Positions 43,872 to 52,325 of a DNA stretch of 53,383 nt are shown here, piece by piece. The stretch is taken from contig JAFZXM010000056.1 in assembly GCA_017616775.1 (NCBI GenBank), positions 1 through 53,383 of the forward strand, given 5' to 3'. Each line of letters begins with the position of its first letter. Within the stretch, counting starts at the first letter, position 1. The notes below the pieces were generated by a model. The model saw only the letters and a program-made list of their open reading frames with translations, was not told where the DNA came from and did not search any database. The DNA comes from Bacteroidales bacterium. Its GTDB lineage: Bacteria; Bacteroidota; Bacteroidia; Bacteroidales; WCHB1-69. The position numbers were made by a program, and so were the translations under genes.

Positions 43872-44210
43872 TTATTCCAGCTGGTTTTTGATATTTTGTA
43901 AAAACAATTTGATATTTTCCAACGATGCCAGTATTTGAGCATTGGCGTCAACCTTTTTTTGGGCGGAGGCCAATTTTGTCCGAGCCCCTTCCAGGGTGTA
44001 GCCTTTTTGTTTTACCAAATAACGGATACTGCGGATAAGGTTGATGTCCTCCGGGGTATAATAACGGGTCCCTTTCGCATTTTTATATGGTTTTAATTGC
44101 GGAAATTCCTTTTCCCAAAAACGGAGAAGTGAGGTGTTGACGTTAAAAATACGCGAAACTTCTCCTATGGAATAATATGCTTTTTCGGTTTTTTGCTCTG
44201 TATTTTGCAT
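43872..44210 (-). CDS. MerR-family transcriptional regulator
   Basis: 112 residues. The N-terminal winged helix (YYSIGEVSRIFNVNTSLLRFWEKEF, KGTRYYTPEDINLIRSIRYLV) is followed by a short dimerisation helix (to about 112). There are no cysteines in the effector part, so it is not a metal sensor of the MerR/CueR type. The small size is usual for the Bacteroidetes form. It is co-transcribed with murD, 2 nt apart. Its targets and signal are unknown. Confidence 0.92.
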   Translation of the reverse strand: MQNTEQKTEKAYYSIGEVSRIFNVNTSLLRFWEKEFPQLKPYKNAKGTRYYTPEDINLIRSIRYLVKQKGYTLEGARTKLASAQKKVDANAQILASLENIKLFLQNIKNQLE

Positions 44211-44235
44211 TTTCTAATCGTTAATAAACAATGGA

Positions 44236-44243
44236 CAAATATA
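44236..44243 (-). promoter_or_regulatory. -7 box of merR-murD
   Basis: TATATTTG on the minus strand, 26 nt before the ATG at 44210. Confidence 0.5.
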
Positions 44244-44350
44244 TAAAAATATGAAAATGAATTTTTTACAAAAAAATCGCATTGGTCGGAATGCATATAC
44301 AAATATAAAAAAAAATGTGGTAAAAACACGATTCATAGTGATTTTTTTTG

Positions 44351-44358
44351 TAATTTTG
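44351..44358 (+). promoter_or_regulatory. -7 box of the 249-residue barrel-like gene
   Basis: TAATTTTG on the plus strand, 44 nt before the ATG at 44402. It is divergent from the merR box 107 nt away. Confidence 0.5.
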
Positions 44359-44401
44359 CCACCAATATAGCATAATAGTAAAACAAGATATTTCACACAC
44401 C

Positions 44402-45151
44402 ATGAAAAAATATTTAAGTTATGTGTTTTTTGTCTTGGTTATATTAGGTTTAACCGCTAATGAACTTAATGCCCAAGCGAACAGAAGACAACAGAAAAAC
44501 AATTTTTCCACCATAGGTAAAAGCAAGGCCACCATAAGACACGGAATAGCGGTGCAGGCGGCCGTGAACATGTCGGCCAGGTCCGGGCAAATGGATATAG
44601 TTCCCACTTTTGGTGCAGGATATGTGTCCACACAATATTATGGCGTTGGCAACCGTTATATGCAACAATCGGTTACCTACCAAATAGGGTTCGGCACCAG
44701 AGACAATTATACCGTACATAATTTGATAGGAACATTTCACTGCAGTTATATAGGAAGTTTGGACATGAGCCCGTTTATTTACGGTATAGCTTTGCAGTTT
44801 GCATTTAATTCAAAAGGTTCCAGTCCTTCGGAACAATATGGGGATTTTACCTTGAGGCACGATAACGGTTATGCCAATTTCTATATCCGTCCGGAAATAG
44901 GTCTGTTTTTCCCTTGCGGATATAAAGTAAAAGCCAAAGAGGTGAGCAGGGTGTCATTCAATATCACCTATGGTTTTAATATTAAAACATGCTGGAATTG
45001 GGATGGTAATATCAAATCGGCTGTCAGAAGAGGCGATATGACGCAGGAAGAGGCAGATCAGTCTGTATTTCCTTGGGCAGCCATGTGTCATCATGTAGTA
45101 ACGGCACGTTTGAATTTCAATATAGGCAACTATCGCGAAATGAAAAAATAA
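44402..45151 (+). CDS. Secreted beta-barrel-like protein, 249 aa
   Basis: A signal peptide (MKKYLSYVFFVLVILGLTANELNAQA) is followed by strands of alternating pattern (FGAGYVSTQYYGVGN, SVTYQIGFGTRDNY, FIYGIALQFAFN, FYIRPEIGLFFP, RVSFNITYGFNI) that suggest a small outer-membrane barrel. It ends in RLNFNIGNYREMKK, where a barrel would end slightly before the charged tail. I do not recognise a specific family. It is a single gene with its own promoter, 67 nt before sppA. Confidence 0.75.
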   Translation: MKKYLSYVFFVLVILGLTANELNAQANRRQQKNNFSTIGKSKATIRHGIAVQAAVNMSARSGQMDIVPTFGAGYVSTQYYGVGNRYMQQSVTYQIGFGTRDNYTVHNLIGTFHCSYIGSLDMSPFIYGIALQFAFNSKGSSPSEQYGDFTLRHDNGYANFYIRPEIGLFFPCGYKVKAKEVSRVSFNITYGFNIKTCWNWDGNIKSAVRRGDMTQEEADQSVFPWAAMCHHVVTARLNFNIGNYREMKK

Positions 45152-45218
45152 GCTCAATGACAGTTCGGGCTGTTGTTAGAATTTATAGAAAAATATTGTT
45201 AAAAAAAATTAATAAAAA

Positions 45219-46973
45219 ATGAAGAATTTTTTCAAAATGGTATTCGCTACCATGTTGGGTTTTATTTTATTGCAAGTATTGGCTTTTATTATCATGCTGT
45301 TTGTCATAGCGGGCATGGCGGCTTCGTTAGGTAACAAGTCGGCAGTGGTCAAAGACAATTCGGTATTGTGTTTGGAACTTAACGGCACATTGTGTGAAAG
45401 AGTGGCAGAAGATCCGTTTGAAGGTCTTTACGGGGCAAACACCTCCAATATAGCACTCAACGATGTGTTGAACAGCATTAAAAATGCCAAAAATGACGAC
45501 AAGATCAAAGGCATATCCATAGAGGTCAATAATTTGAACGCTTCCTTGGCAAGTGTGGAAGAAATACGCAATGCCTTGTCGGATTTTAAAAAATCGGGTA
45601 AATTCATATATGCATACGGGGAAAATTATACACAAGGACAATATTATTTGGCATCGGTAGCCGATAAAGTGTTTGTGCATCCCGAAGGTATGTTCGATAT
45701 GCACGGATTGAGCATGCAGGTGATGTTTTTCAAACAGTTGCTCAATAAATTGGATATAGATATGCAAATAGTGAAAGTGGGTACTTACAAAAGTGCTGTG
45801 GAGCCTTTTGTTTTGGATCATATCAGCGATGCCAATAAAGAACAAATATCCGCTTTGTTGTTTTTGGAATGGAATCATATGTTAAACCAAATATCCGCTT
45901 CCCGCGGCATATCGGCAGAACAAATCAATGCCGATTGTGACGCATTGTCTTTGTTCAGCAATTTGAATTCAGCCAAAGAAAAAGGCTATATAGATGCTGT
46001 CATGTATCAAGATGAATATACTTCTTATTTGAAAAAACAACTCGGCATGGATGCAAAAGAAGACATTGCCTATATTACTCCCAAACAATATGCATCGGCT
46101 TCCGTTACACCGTCAAATGCAAAAAATATAATAGGGGTGGTATATGCCACCGGCAATATCATAGACGGTGAAGGTGACAACGGCACTATCGGCAGAAACA
46201 TAGCCGACCAAATAGAGGACCTTGCAGAAGAAGACAATGTAAAAGCCATAGTGTTGCGTATCAATTCCGGCGGCGGCTCTGCTCTGATGTCGGAAAATAT
46301 ATGGAGAGAAATAGTTCGCTTGAAAAAACACAAACCCATAGTGGTCTCCATGAGTGATGTGGCAGCCTCAGGAGGATATTATATAGCCTGTGCAGCTGAT
46401 TATATAGTGGCACAGCCCACCACCATCACCGGGTCGATAGGTGTGTTCGGCATGATACCCAACGTGCAGGGTCTGATGCAAAAAATAGGTGTTACCATAG
46501 ATGAAGTGTCCACCAACAAACATGCATCCATATTGGGTATTAACCGCGCTATGGACGGAGAAGAAAGAGCCGTGATGCAACAATATGTCAATAAAACATA
46601 TAACACTTTTCTCACACGTGTGGCCGATGGAAGAAACATCACTACCGATTATGTGGATTCTGTGGGCCAAGGTCGTATATGGTCAGGCACGGATGCTTTG
46701 AAATTACATCTGGTAGACACTTTGGGCGGCATAGATGTGGCCATAGCCAAAGCAGCCCAGTTGGCAAAGGTGAAAAATTATCGCATAGAATCTTATCCCC
46801 ATATGAAAAATGTGTGGGAAGAATTTGCAGAGTCAATGATGAACAAAACCATGTTGTTGAGCAAACAACGTGCAGAATTGGGAGATATGTATATATATTT
46901 CAATTATTTGCAAAACAGCGTTCAAATGAGTGGCGTACAAGCTATCATCCCGTTTGAATTCAGTATAGAATAG
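45219..46973 (+). CDS. sppA: Signal peptide peptidase SppA (S49), long form
   Basis: 584 residues with an N-terminal membrane anchor (about 5-35). Two homologous S49 halves carry the Ser-Lys dyad across them: K191 in VGTYKSA and S384 in VAASGGYY. SppA degrades signal peptides left in the membrane after protein export. The length matches the tandem form of E. coli rather than the short SppA of Bacillus. The next gene begins 3 nt after its stop, starting a five-gene operon. Confidence 0.95.
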   Translation: MKNFFKMVFATMLGFILLQVLAFIIMLFVIAGMAASLGNKSAVVKDNSVLCLELNGTLCERVAEDPFEGLYGANTSNIALNDVLNSIKNAKNDDKIKGISIEVNNLNASLASVEEIRNALSDFKKSGKFIYAYGENYTQGQYYLASVADKVFVHPEGMFDMHGLSMQVMFFKQLLNKLDIDMQIVKVGTYKSAVEPFVLDHISDANKEQISALLFLEWNHMLNQISASRGISAEQINADCDALSLFSNLNSAKEKGYIDAVMYQDEYTSYLKKQLGMDAKEDIAYITPKQYASASVTPSNAKNIIGVVYATGNIIDGEGDNGTIGRNIADQIEDLAEEDNVKAIVLRINSGGGSALMSENIWREIVRLKKHKPIVVSMSDVAASGGYYIACAADYIVAQPTTITGSIGVFGMIPNVQGLMQKIGVTIDEVSTNKHASILGINRAMDGEERAVMQQYVNKTYNTFLTRVADGRNITTDYVDSVGQGRIWSGTDALKLHLVDTLGGIDVAIAKAAQLAKVKNYRIESYPHMKNVWEEFAESMMNKTMLLSKQRAELGDMYIYFNYLQNSVQMSGVQAIIPFEFSIE

Positions 46974-46976
46974 CAT

Positions 46977-47543
46977 ATGCTTACACATCGGAAAAAACAG
47001 CAATTGCTTTACCTTTTATTGGGGTTCCTATTAGGGTTAATAGTAGCTGCAGTAGTTGTTTTTTTCGGTGTTATCAAGCAATTCACCAGATTGCAGATAG
47101 AAAAAATAGAGCAGAAATTTCCTGCCAAAGATACCATAGTGGTGAATGTGAATAATACCGTGGCATCGCGTGCGGCAAAAATTCCGGAGGCGGAAGATAA
47201 TGTTTCCGCAGCCGACACCCTGTATGACGATACGGAAGAAATACAAGTGGATAAAATGGTGAATGCCATACGGGTGCATATGCATGCATTGGATACCAAT
47301 ATTGCAGAAATCAGGGAATTGGATGTAGAACAGTGGGAAAGTCCCATGCGTTTTATGGGATACAAACTTGCCGGCAATAAATTGATTATTTACGGAGTGG
47401 ATATCTCCGATGTGGAATTCGCCTATAAAGGCGATGATATCTTTTTATTGATAGCGGGCAATAGCGTATTATTATCGCCTTCGGATGAATTTTTGCATTT
47501 TTCAGGTTCTTTATTTCAACGGCACTCTCCTATAGAGGACTGA
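46977..47543 (+). CDS. Single-pass membrane protein, unknown, 188 aa
   Basis: One N-terminal transmembrane helix (about 10-32, LLYLLLGFLLGLIVAAVVVFF) after a basic start, a predicted coiled linker, an acidic low-complexity part (about 70-90; EAEDNVSAADTLYDDTEE), and a beta-rich C-terminal domain (about 120-180; GYKLAGNKLIIYGVDISDVEFAY). The topology places that domain outside the cytoplasm. I do not recognise it. Its place between two membrane serine peptidases (3 nt after sppA, 23 nt before the S41 protease) suggests a role as substrate, adaptor or regulator, which is inference. Confidence 0.75.
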   Translation: MLTHRKKQQLLYLLLGFLLGLIVAAVVVFFGVIKQFTRLQIEKIEQKFPAKDTIVVNVNNTVASRAAKIPEAEDNVSAADTLYDDTEEIQVDKMVNAIRVHMHALDTNIAEIRELDVEQWESPMRFMGYKLAGNKLIIYGVDISDVEFAYKGDDIFLLIAGNSVLLSPSDEFLHFSGSLFQRHSPIED

Positions 47544-47566
47544 CAACAAGTGTTTTTGTATAAAAT

Positions 47567-49186
47567 ATGGAAGACTATAACAATAGCAATAAAAGTATAG
47601 TTACCCCGATACTGTTATCAACAGTAATGGTGGCGGGTATGCTCTTGGGATATATTGTCAATAACAAAAAGCACCCCTCTCCTGTTTCTGTAATGGGAAA
47701 GAACGGTAAGATAGAAGAGGTGCAGCAACTTATTCATGATTATTATTTTGAAGATATAGCCAACGAACAGCTCTCCGATGACATGATACGAAGTTTGCTC
47801 GCCGAATTGGATCCCCACACTTCTTATATGACCAAAGAGGAAACCAAACAATTTGCCGTGAACATGTCGGGAGAATTCAATGGTGTGGGAATACAGTTCA
47901 ATATATTGAACGATACATTGATGGTGGTGGCTGTTACTGCCGGAGGCCCGTCAGAAAGAGCAGGAATATTGCCCGGAGATAAAATAGTGGGCGTGGATGA
48001 AGAAAATATTGCCGGCGTGGGTATCCAAAATAACGATGTATTGCAGAAACTGCGTGGTAAAAAAGGTACGGAAACGGTTTTGGAAATATATCGCAAGAAT
48101 GTGGATAAGATATTGAAGTTCAAAATCAAACGGGAGCCGATATCCATTCACAGCATACCTTATTATTATATGTTGACCTCCAAGGTGGGATATATTAATA
48201 TAGATAATTTTACGCAAACCACAGCCGGCGAGTTTCATCATGCATTGCTGGAACTGTTGGGGCAAGGTATGGACAAACTCATTATCGACCTGCGGGGAAA
48301 TCCCGGAGGCTATTTGGATGCCGCCATATCCATTTGTGACGAACTTTTGCCGGCAGGCAAACAGATAGTGTATACCCGGGGAAAAAATTATCCCCGGCAG
48401 AATTACAAGGCAACAAGAAGAGGTGTATTCCAAGAAGACAGTCAAAAAGTGGCTGTGCTGATAGATGAATATTCAGCCTCGGCAAGTGAAATTGTCGCCG
48501 GCGCAGTGCAAGATAACGAACGGGGAATTATAGTGGGAAGACGCTCTTTTGGAAAAGGTTTGGTGCAAACACAGTTCGTTCTTCAAGACAGTTCGGTAAT
48601 ATTGCTTACGGTGGCACGTTATTACACCCCTTTGGGAAGATGCATACAACGTCCTTTTGAACAAGGAAAAGGTGAGGAATATTACAACGATATTTACACT
48701 CGCTATCAAAACGGGGAATTGCAATATAAAGACAGCATCAGTTTTAATGACACGTTAAAAGTGGTTACGGCTTCAGGAAAAGTGTTGTACGGCGGCGGCG
48801 GTATCATGCCCGATATATTTGTTCCGCTTCGCACATCCAACGATTATGTGTATTTCAATCGTTTGTTTAACAGCGGTGTGATATATGAATATGCGGTGGA
48901 ATATGCGGATGCTCATCGTAGCGAATTGCAAGCCTTATATCCCGATGTGTCCTCTTTTATACATGCTTTTTCTGTAACGGAAGAGATGATGAAGCAAGTG
49001 ATGGAAAAAGGAAACAAGCAGGGAGTACAAGGGGTGCTCAGTGCTATGTCCAAACAGGAAATGCAAAAGTGGCTGAAAGCTTATATAGGCAGAATGTATT
49101 TGGGCGACAATGTATTTTATCCCGTAGTGTATGAAAAAGACGAAGTAATACTAAAGGCAATGACCGCCCTTAAAGGGAATAGTTAA
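47567..49186 (+). CDS. C-terminal processing protease (S41, CtpA/Prc type)
   Basis: 539 residues. An N-terminal membrane anchor (about 13-30) precedes a PDZ domain (about 85-190; GEFNGVGIQFN, GPSERAGILPGDKIVGV) and the S41 core. LIIDLRGNPGGYLDAA is conserved. The catalytic pair is most likely S305 in YSASASEI and K330 in RSFGKGL, 25 residues apart as in plant D1 protease. It cuts the C-termini of envelope proteins. It is anchored in the inner membrane facing the periplasm. Confidence 0.95.
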   Translation: MEDYNNSNKSIVTPILLSTVMVAGMLLGYIVNNKKHPSPVSVMGKNGKIEEVQQLIHDYYFEDIANEQLSDDMIRSLLAELDPHTSYMTKEETKQFAVNMSGEFNGVGIQFNILNDTLMVVAVTAGGPSERAGILPGDKIVGVDEENIAGVGIQNNDVLQKLRGKKGTETVLEIYRKNVDKILKFKIKREPISIHSIPYYYMLTSKVGYINIDNFTQTTAGEFHHALLELLGQGMDKLIIDLRGNPGGYLDAAISICDELLPAGKQIVYTRGKNYPRQNYKATRRGVFQEDSQKVAVLIDEYSASASEIVAGAVQDNERGIIVGRRSFGKGLVQTQFVLQDSSVILLTVARYYTPLGRCIQRPFEQGKGEEYYNDIYTRYQNGELQYKDSISFNDTLKVVTASGKVLYGGGGIMPDIFVPLRTSNDYVYFNRLFNSGVIYEYAVEYADAHRSELQALYPDVSSFIHAFSVTEEMMKQVMEKGNKQGVQGVLSAMSKQEMQKWLKAYIGRMYLGDNVFYPVVYEKDEVILKAMTALKGNS

Positions 49187-49194
49187 CATAAAAA

Positions 49195-50202
49195 GTGAAA
49201 ACATATTACACCATACCGATATTTATTCCCGAAAAAGCATGCCCTTACCGTTGCATATATTGCAACCAATATAAAATAGTGGGTTGCGACAGCATCATAC
49301 AACCTGAGGAGATGAAATCCTTAATAGATACTTATCTGTCCACCATCCCTTCCAATGCCTGCAAAACCATCGCTTTTTTCGGCGGCAGTTTTACCGGAAT
49401 GCCCATAGAGGAGCAAAGCCGGTATTTGCAGGTGGCGTATCATTATCTGTCCGGAGGATTGGTGCAACGTATACAACTTTCCACCCGGCCGGATTATATA
49501 TCCGGACCGATATTGGACAATTTGGGCAAATACGGGGTGAAAATAGTGGAGCTCGGGGCACAGTCGCTCCATGACAAAGTGCTGGATTTTATAGGGCGGG
49601 GACACACCGTACAGCAGGTGGAAACAGCTGCCGGAATGATAAGGGACCATGGTTTTGAATTGGGTTTGCAGATGATGATAGGTCTTCCTTCGGATACCCC
49701 TCAGGGAGCGATGGAAACAGCGAAAAAAATTATAGCGTTGAAAGCTCAAAATACGCGTATATACCCCACCTTGGTAATTAAAAACACCTGTTTGGAAACA
49801 TTATACAGACAAGGCAAATACATTCCCCTTACTTTGGATGAAGCCGTGGATTTAAGTGCGCAAATATATGCACTTTTTGACAGGAACAATGTAAAAGTAT
49901 TACGCGTGGGTTTGCATCCGAGTGAAGGATTGCTCAATGGAGAAAGTTTGGTGGCAGGTCCTTTTCATGTGTCTTTCAAAGAATTGGTGTTGACAAAAAT
50001 TTGGAAAGAGAAATTTTTGCAAATACCTGAAAATAAACAAGGAAGATTGCTCATAAAAGTGTCTCCGCAAGCCATTAACGCCGCTATCGGCTATGGTGCT
50101 GAAAACAAAAAACTGCTGAAAACACGTTTTGCAGAAGTGCAGTTTGTAAAGGATGGGCAAAAAGAAAATTTTGAATGGAATTGGCAAATAGAAGAAATAT
50201 GA
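49195..50202 (+). CDS. Radical SAM protein, ELP3-like family
   Basis: 335 residues with the [4Fe-4S] cluster motif CPYRCIYC near residue 16, the GGSFTGMP strand of the SAM-binding site, and LSTRPDYI and ELGAQSLHDKVLDF, which match the ELP3/HemN-like subgroup. No acetyltransferase domain follows, so it is not a full Elp3. The substrate is unknown. The start is a GTG at 49195, 8 nt after the protease stop. Its stop overlaps the next gene's ATG. Confidence 0.88.
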   Translation: MKTYYTIPIFIPEKACPYRCIYCNQYKIVGCDSIIQPEEMKSLIDTYLSTIPSNACKTIAFFGGSFTGMPIEEQSRYLQVAYHYLSGGLVQRIQLSTRPDYISGPILDNLGKYGVKIVELGAQSLHDKVLDFIGRGHTVQQVETAAGMIRDHGFELGLQMMIGLPSDTPQGAMETAKKIIALKAQNTRIYPTLVIKNTCLETLYRQGKYIPLTLDEAVDLSAQIYALFDRNNVKVLRVGLHPSEGLLNGESLVAGPFHVSFKELVLTKIWKEKFLQIPENKQGRLLIKVSPQAINAAIGYGAENKKLLKTRFAEVQFVKDGQKENFEWNWQIEEI

Positions 50203-50894
50203 TTATTCTTCACGATTTCAGATTGTCCCGTCAGGCGGTGGCAACTTTGGGCAAATATGGCGAAACGCTTGCTTTTGACGCGCAAAGTGTGATTCATTTC
50301 GCTCCCCTGGCCGGTCACCCCGACTTGTTTTGCTGTACAGGTTTGCCTGCACCGGTTCTTGCCCCGAATACCCCTGCTTATATTATCAATAAATTAAAAT
50401 CTCAAAATATTGATTTCCAGTTTGGAAAAACTTTTGTTGGAGACAGCAAAGATACCATTTCCGCCTACAATGTAACGGTCAGCTCTTCCTTTGTGATACA
50501 TCACCGGCGTTATACCGACCCTATGATTGCGCAAAATCTGCAGGGAAAAACCTATATTCATATCAAACAATCCTTTGCACGTTGCTCTACCATGGCACTT
50601 CCCGGCGATAGGTTTATAACATCCGACAAGGCCGTGTCGGCAAGCTTGGCAAAAATGAATATCGATTGTCTCTATGTTCATCCGGAACAGATAGTGTTGC
50701 CGGGTTTGAACTATGGTTTGATCGGAGGCTGCATGGGTGTGTGGAAAAACCAAGTGTTTGTCAGCGGGTCGTTGAACAGCATGGCGGACGGGGAAAAAAT
50801 AAGAACATGGCTCCGTCATCACGGTTTTGAGGTGGTGGAATTGGACCAAGGTCCTTTAATGGACGGTGGGGGTATTTTGTTTGTAGGAAATTGA
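50199..50894 (+). CDS. DUF6873-like protein (GME-fold candidate)
   Basis: 231 residues from the ATG at 50199, which overlaps the radical SAM stop as ATGA. An in-frame ATG at 50175 exists, but it would overlap by 28 nt and add residues coded by the upstream gene's end. The C-terminal half, with NIDCLYVHPEQIVLPGLNYGLIGG split over two blocks and DGGGILFVGN at the end, resembles the DUF6873 group, thought to have an amidinotransferase-like fold. A pair of conserved Cys (CCTG, FARCSTM) is visible. Activity is unknown. It is last in the five-gene operon from sppA. Confidence 0.7.
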   Translation: MIILHDFRLSRQAVATLGKYGETLAFDAQSVIHFAPLAGHPDLFCCTGLPAPVLAPNTPAYIINKLKSQNIDFQFGKTFVGDSKDTISAYNVTVSSSFVIHHRRYTDPMIAQNLQGKTYIHIKQSFARCSTMALPGDRFITSDKAVSASLAKMNIDCLYVHPEQIVLPGLNYGLIGGCMGVWKNQVFVSGSLNSMADGEKIRTWLRHHGFEVVELDQGPLMDGGGILFVGN

Positions 50895-50916
50895 AAGATT
50901 ATATAAAAAAAAGTGT

Positions 50917-50924
50917 TATCTTTG
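50917..50924 (+). promoter_or_regulatory. -7 box before the methyltransferase remnant
   Basis: TATCTTTG on the plus strand, about 48 nt before the ATG of the remnant. It looks intact. A TTG at 50891-50893, 23 nt upstream, could be the -33 element. Confidence 0.55.
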
Positions 50925-50972
50925 CACTTTAATATCTTGTTGAAATACAGCAAGAGAGAAAAAAATAGAAAA

Positions 50973-51146
50973 ATGAAAGCGAAACCATTTATCAAATGAG
51001 TTGGAGGGAAAAGCCAACTTATTGAACAACTGGAAGCATTGCTTCCCGCTGACTTTGACAAATGGGAGAATGTCACTTACACAGAACCCTTTGTAGGTGG
51101 AGGAGCAATGCTCTTCCAGGTGCATAAGCAGAACTTGAATATATGA
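50973..51146 (+). pseudogene. Remnant of a D12-class (Dam-like) N6-adenine DNA methyltransferase
   Basis: The reading frame opens with MKAKPFIK, then a TGA at 50997-50999, then VGGKSQLIEQLEALLP and YTEPFVGGGAMLF before the frame ends with a TGA at 51144-51146. This is the start of a D12-class methyltransferase, whose family pattern is K-W-x-G-G-K followed by the SAM-binding motif EPFVGGGA. The stop replaces the expected tryptophan. About 57 codons remain of roughly 270 or more, and the catalytic DPPY/NPPY motif is missing. TGA serves as a normal stop and TGG codes Trp elsewhere in the window, so this is not recoding. An intact-looking promoter is still present. Confidence 0.8.
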
Positions 51147-51179
51147 GCGAATGCGGCGGGTGTCCGGCGGGTCACCTTT

Positions 51180-51671
51180 TTATTGGTTGTCGTATTTTAA
51201 AATTTCTTCGTTGATAAACACCAATTCCACGCCGGCTTGCCGGAACATGGCTTCCGATTCGGCGCCGTCGTGATATTTTTTTTCACACACCACGCGGGTA
51301 ATGCCGCAATTGATGATGAGCATGGCACATGTTCTGCAGGGGGTCATGCGGCAGTAGAGGGTGCTTCCTTGTAAGGATATTCCCAATTTTGCCGCTTGGC
51401 ATATTGCATTTTGTTCGGCGTGAACCGTGCGCACGCAATGGTTGGTCACGGAGCCGTCTTCATGGATGATTTTCCGCATTTGATGTCCTACATCATCACA
51501 ATGCGGCAATCCTTTAGGGGAACCTACATATCCTGTAACCAGCAATTGTTTGTCATGAGCTATCACGCAACCGCTACGGCCGCGGTCACAGGTGGCTCTT
51601 TGGGCTACCGTATTGGCTATTTGTATAAAATATTCATCCCAAGAGGGGCGGATGTGTTTCTCTTTGTCCAT
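51180..51671 (-). CDS. dCMP deaminase family protein (ComEB-like)
   Basis: 163 residues of the cytidine/deoxycytidylate deaminase fold. The zinc ligands and catalytic glutamate are in VHAEQNAIC (His and Glu) and MTPCRTCAMLI (two Cys). The YVGSPKGLPHC block is also typical of dCMP deaminases. The likely reaction is dCMP to dUMP plus ammonia, which feeds thymidylate synthesis. An alternative is a late-competence ComEB-like role. It starts 1 nt after the kinase stop codon, so the two form an operon. Confidence 0.9.
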   Translation of the reverse strand: MDKEKHIRPSWDEYFIQIANTVAQRATCDRGRSGCVIAHDKQLLVTGYVGSPKGLPHCDDVGHQMRKIIHEDGSVTNHCVRTVHAEQNAICQAAKLGISLQGSTLYCRMTPCRTCAMLIINCGITRVVCEKKYHDGAESEAMFRQAGVELVFINEEILKYDNQ

Positions 51672-51672
51672 A

Positions 51673-52230
51673 TTATTGTTCTATTTGGGTAAGTATCTGT
51701 TCTATTCGGGCGTGCAGATGAGCTATATCGGCATTGTTGTTTAAGGTAAAATCGGCCAAACTGATGCATCGGCTCAAATTTTGTTTGTTAGGGTCGGTAT
51801 TATGCATTTCCCTTTGTTCGTTGGCAATAAATTCTTCATAACTCACATAGTCGGTTTCGGATTGGCGCAGGCGTATACGCCGGTATCGCAATTGGGCGTC
51901 GGCATCTACAGCCCAGAGGAAAAAGTGAGGTTGCTTGCGTAGTGAGATTATTTCTCCTTCCGTTCTTATGGATTCTATAACGGCATTGGTCCCATGTTCC
52001 TTTGCCTGTTCAAACAGACAATCCGTAATATAGGAAGGCCCGTGCAGGCTTCTTAAGGAATTGCCTACACTTACCATGCTGTCTCTATTGACGGGCAAGC
52101 CTTGTTTTTCAATTTCTTGTATCAAAAAACGGCGTACCGAATAGTGGGTGTAGCCTTTGTGTGATACCAAATAATCCACTATAGTGCCTTTACCTGCCCC
52201 TAAAGTGCCTGTTATACCGATAATGATCAT
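51673..52230 (-). CDS. P-loop kinase, AAA_18/dephospho-CoA-kinase-like
   Basis: 185 residues with a Walker A motif GTLGAGKGT at about residues 8-16 and a kinase-like layout: a lid-type region rich in Arg (LRYRRIRLRQ) and a C-terminal ADFTLNNN as in dephospho-CoA kinases. It is not a clear CoaE. Coupling with a dCMP deaminase (1 nt apart) suggests phosphorylation of a nucleoside or nucleotide, which is inference. A -7 box stands at 52250-52257. Confidence 0.8.
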   Translation of the reverse strand: MIIIGITGTLGAGKGTIVDYLVSHKGYTHYSVRRFLIQEIEKQGLPVNRDSMVSVGNSLRSLHGPSYITDCLFEQAKEHGTNAVIESIRTEGEIISLRKQPHFFLWAVDADAQLRYRRIRLRQSETDYVSYEEFIANEQREMHNTDPNKQNLSRCISLADFTLNNNADIAHLHARIEQILTQIEQ

Positions 52231-52249
52231 GTGATGATGTTTTTATGTG

Positions 52250-52257
52250 CAAAGGTA
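52250..52257 (-). promoter_or_regulatory. -7 box of the kinase-dCMP deaminase pair
   Basis: TACCTTTG on the minus strand, 20 nt before the ATG at 52230. Confidence 0.6.
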
Positions 52258-52275
52258 CAAAAAAAATTTATGAAT

Positions 52276-52318
52276 GACCATTAAAAAAGGCATTGTTACA
52301 ATGCCTTTTTTAATGGTC
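52276..52318 (-). terminator. Terminator of the right-edge T9SS cargo gene
   Basis: A perfect 20-bp stem (52276-52295 with 52299-52318) with a TTA loop. The stem includes A6/T6 runs. It begins 8 nt after the stop of the minus-strand gene that enters from the right. Confidence 0.85.
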
Positions 52319-52325
52319 GGTCCTT

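Larger units (their letters stand above)
50895..51179. other. Region between the sppA operon and the dCMP deaminase gene
   Basis: 285 nt holding a -7 box, the methyltransferase remnant (50973-51146) and a short GC-rich stretch with two copies of CGGCGGGT (51154-51161 and 51165-51172), followed by a T-run near 51176. The T-run could help end plus-strand transcripts. No other gene is visible. Confidence 0.5.

Noticed and set aside
45152..45218. Possible terminator or promoter between the barrel-like gene and sppA
   Set aside because: Only a 4-bp stem without a T-run and no TAnnTTTG match are visible, too little to call.
49195..50202. Radical SAM protein as HemN (coproporphyrinogen dehydrogenase)
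   Set aside because: The CxxxCxxC motif and ELP3-like blocks are present, but HemN-specific features and length are not. No heme genes are nearby.
50973..51146. Reading the internal TGA as tryptophan (alternative code)
   Set aside because: TGA ends other genes here, for instance the radical SAM and DUF6873-like genes, and TGG is used for Trp throughout. The fragment is also truncated soon afterwards.
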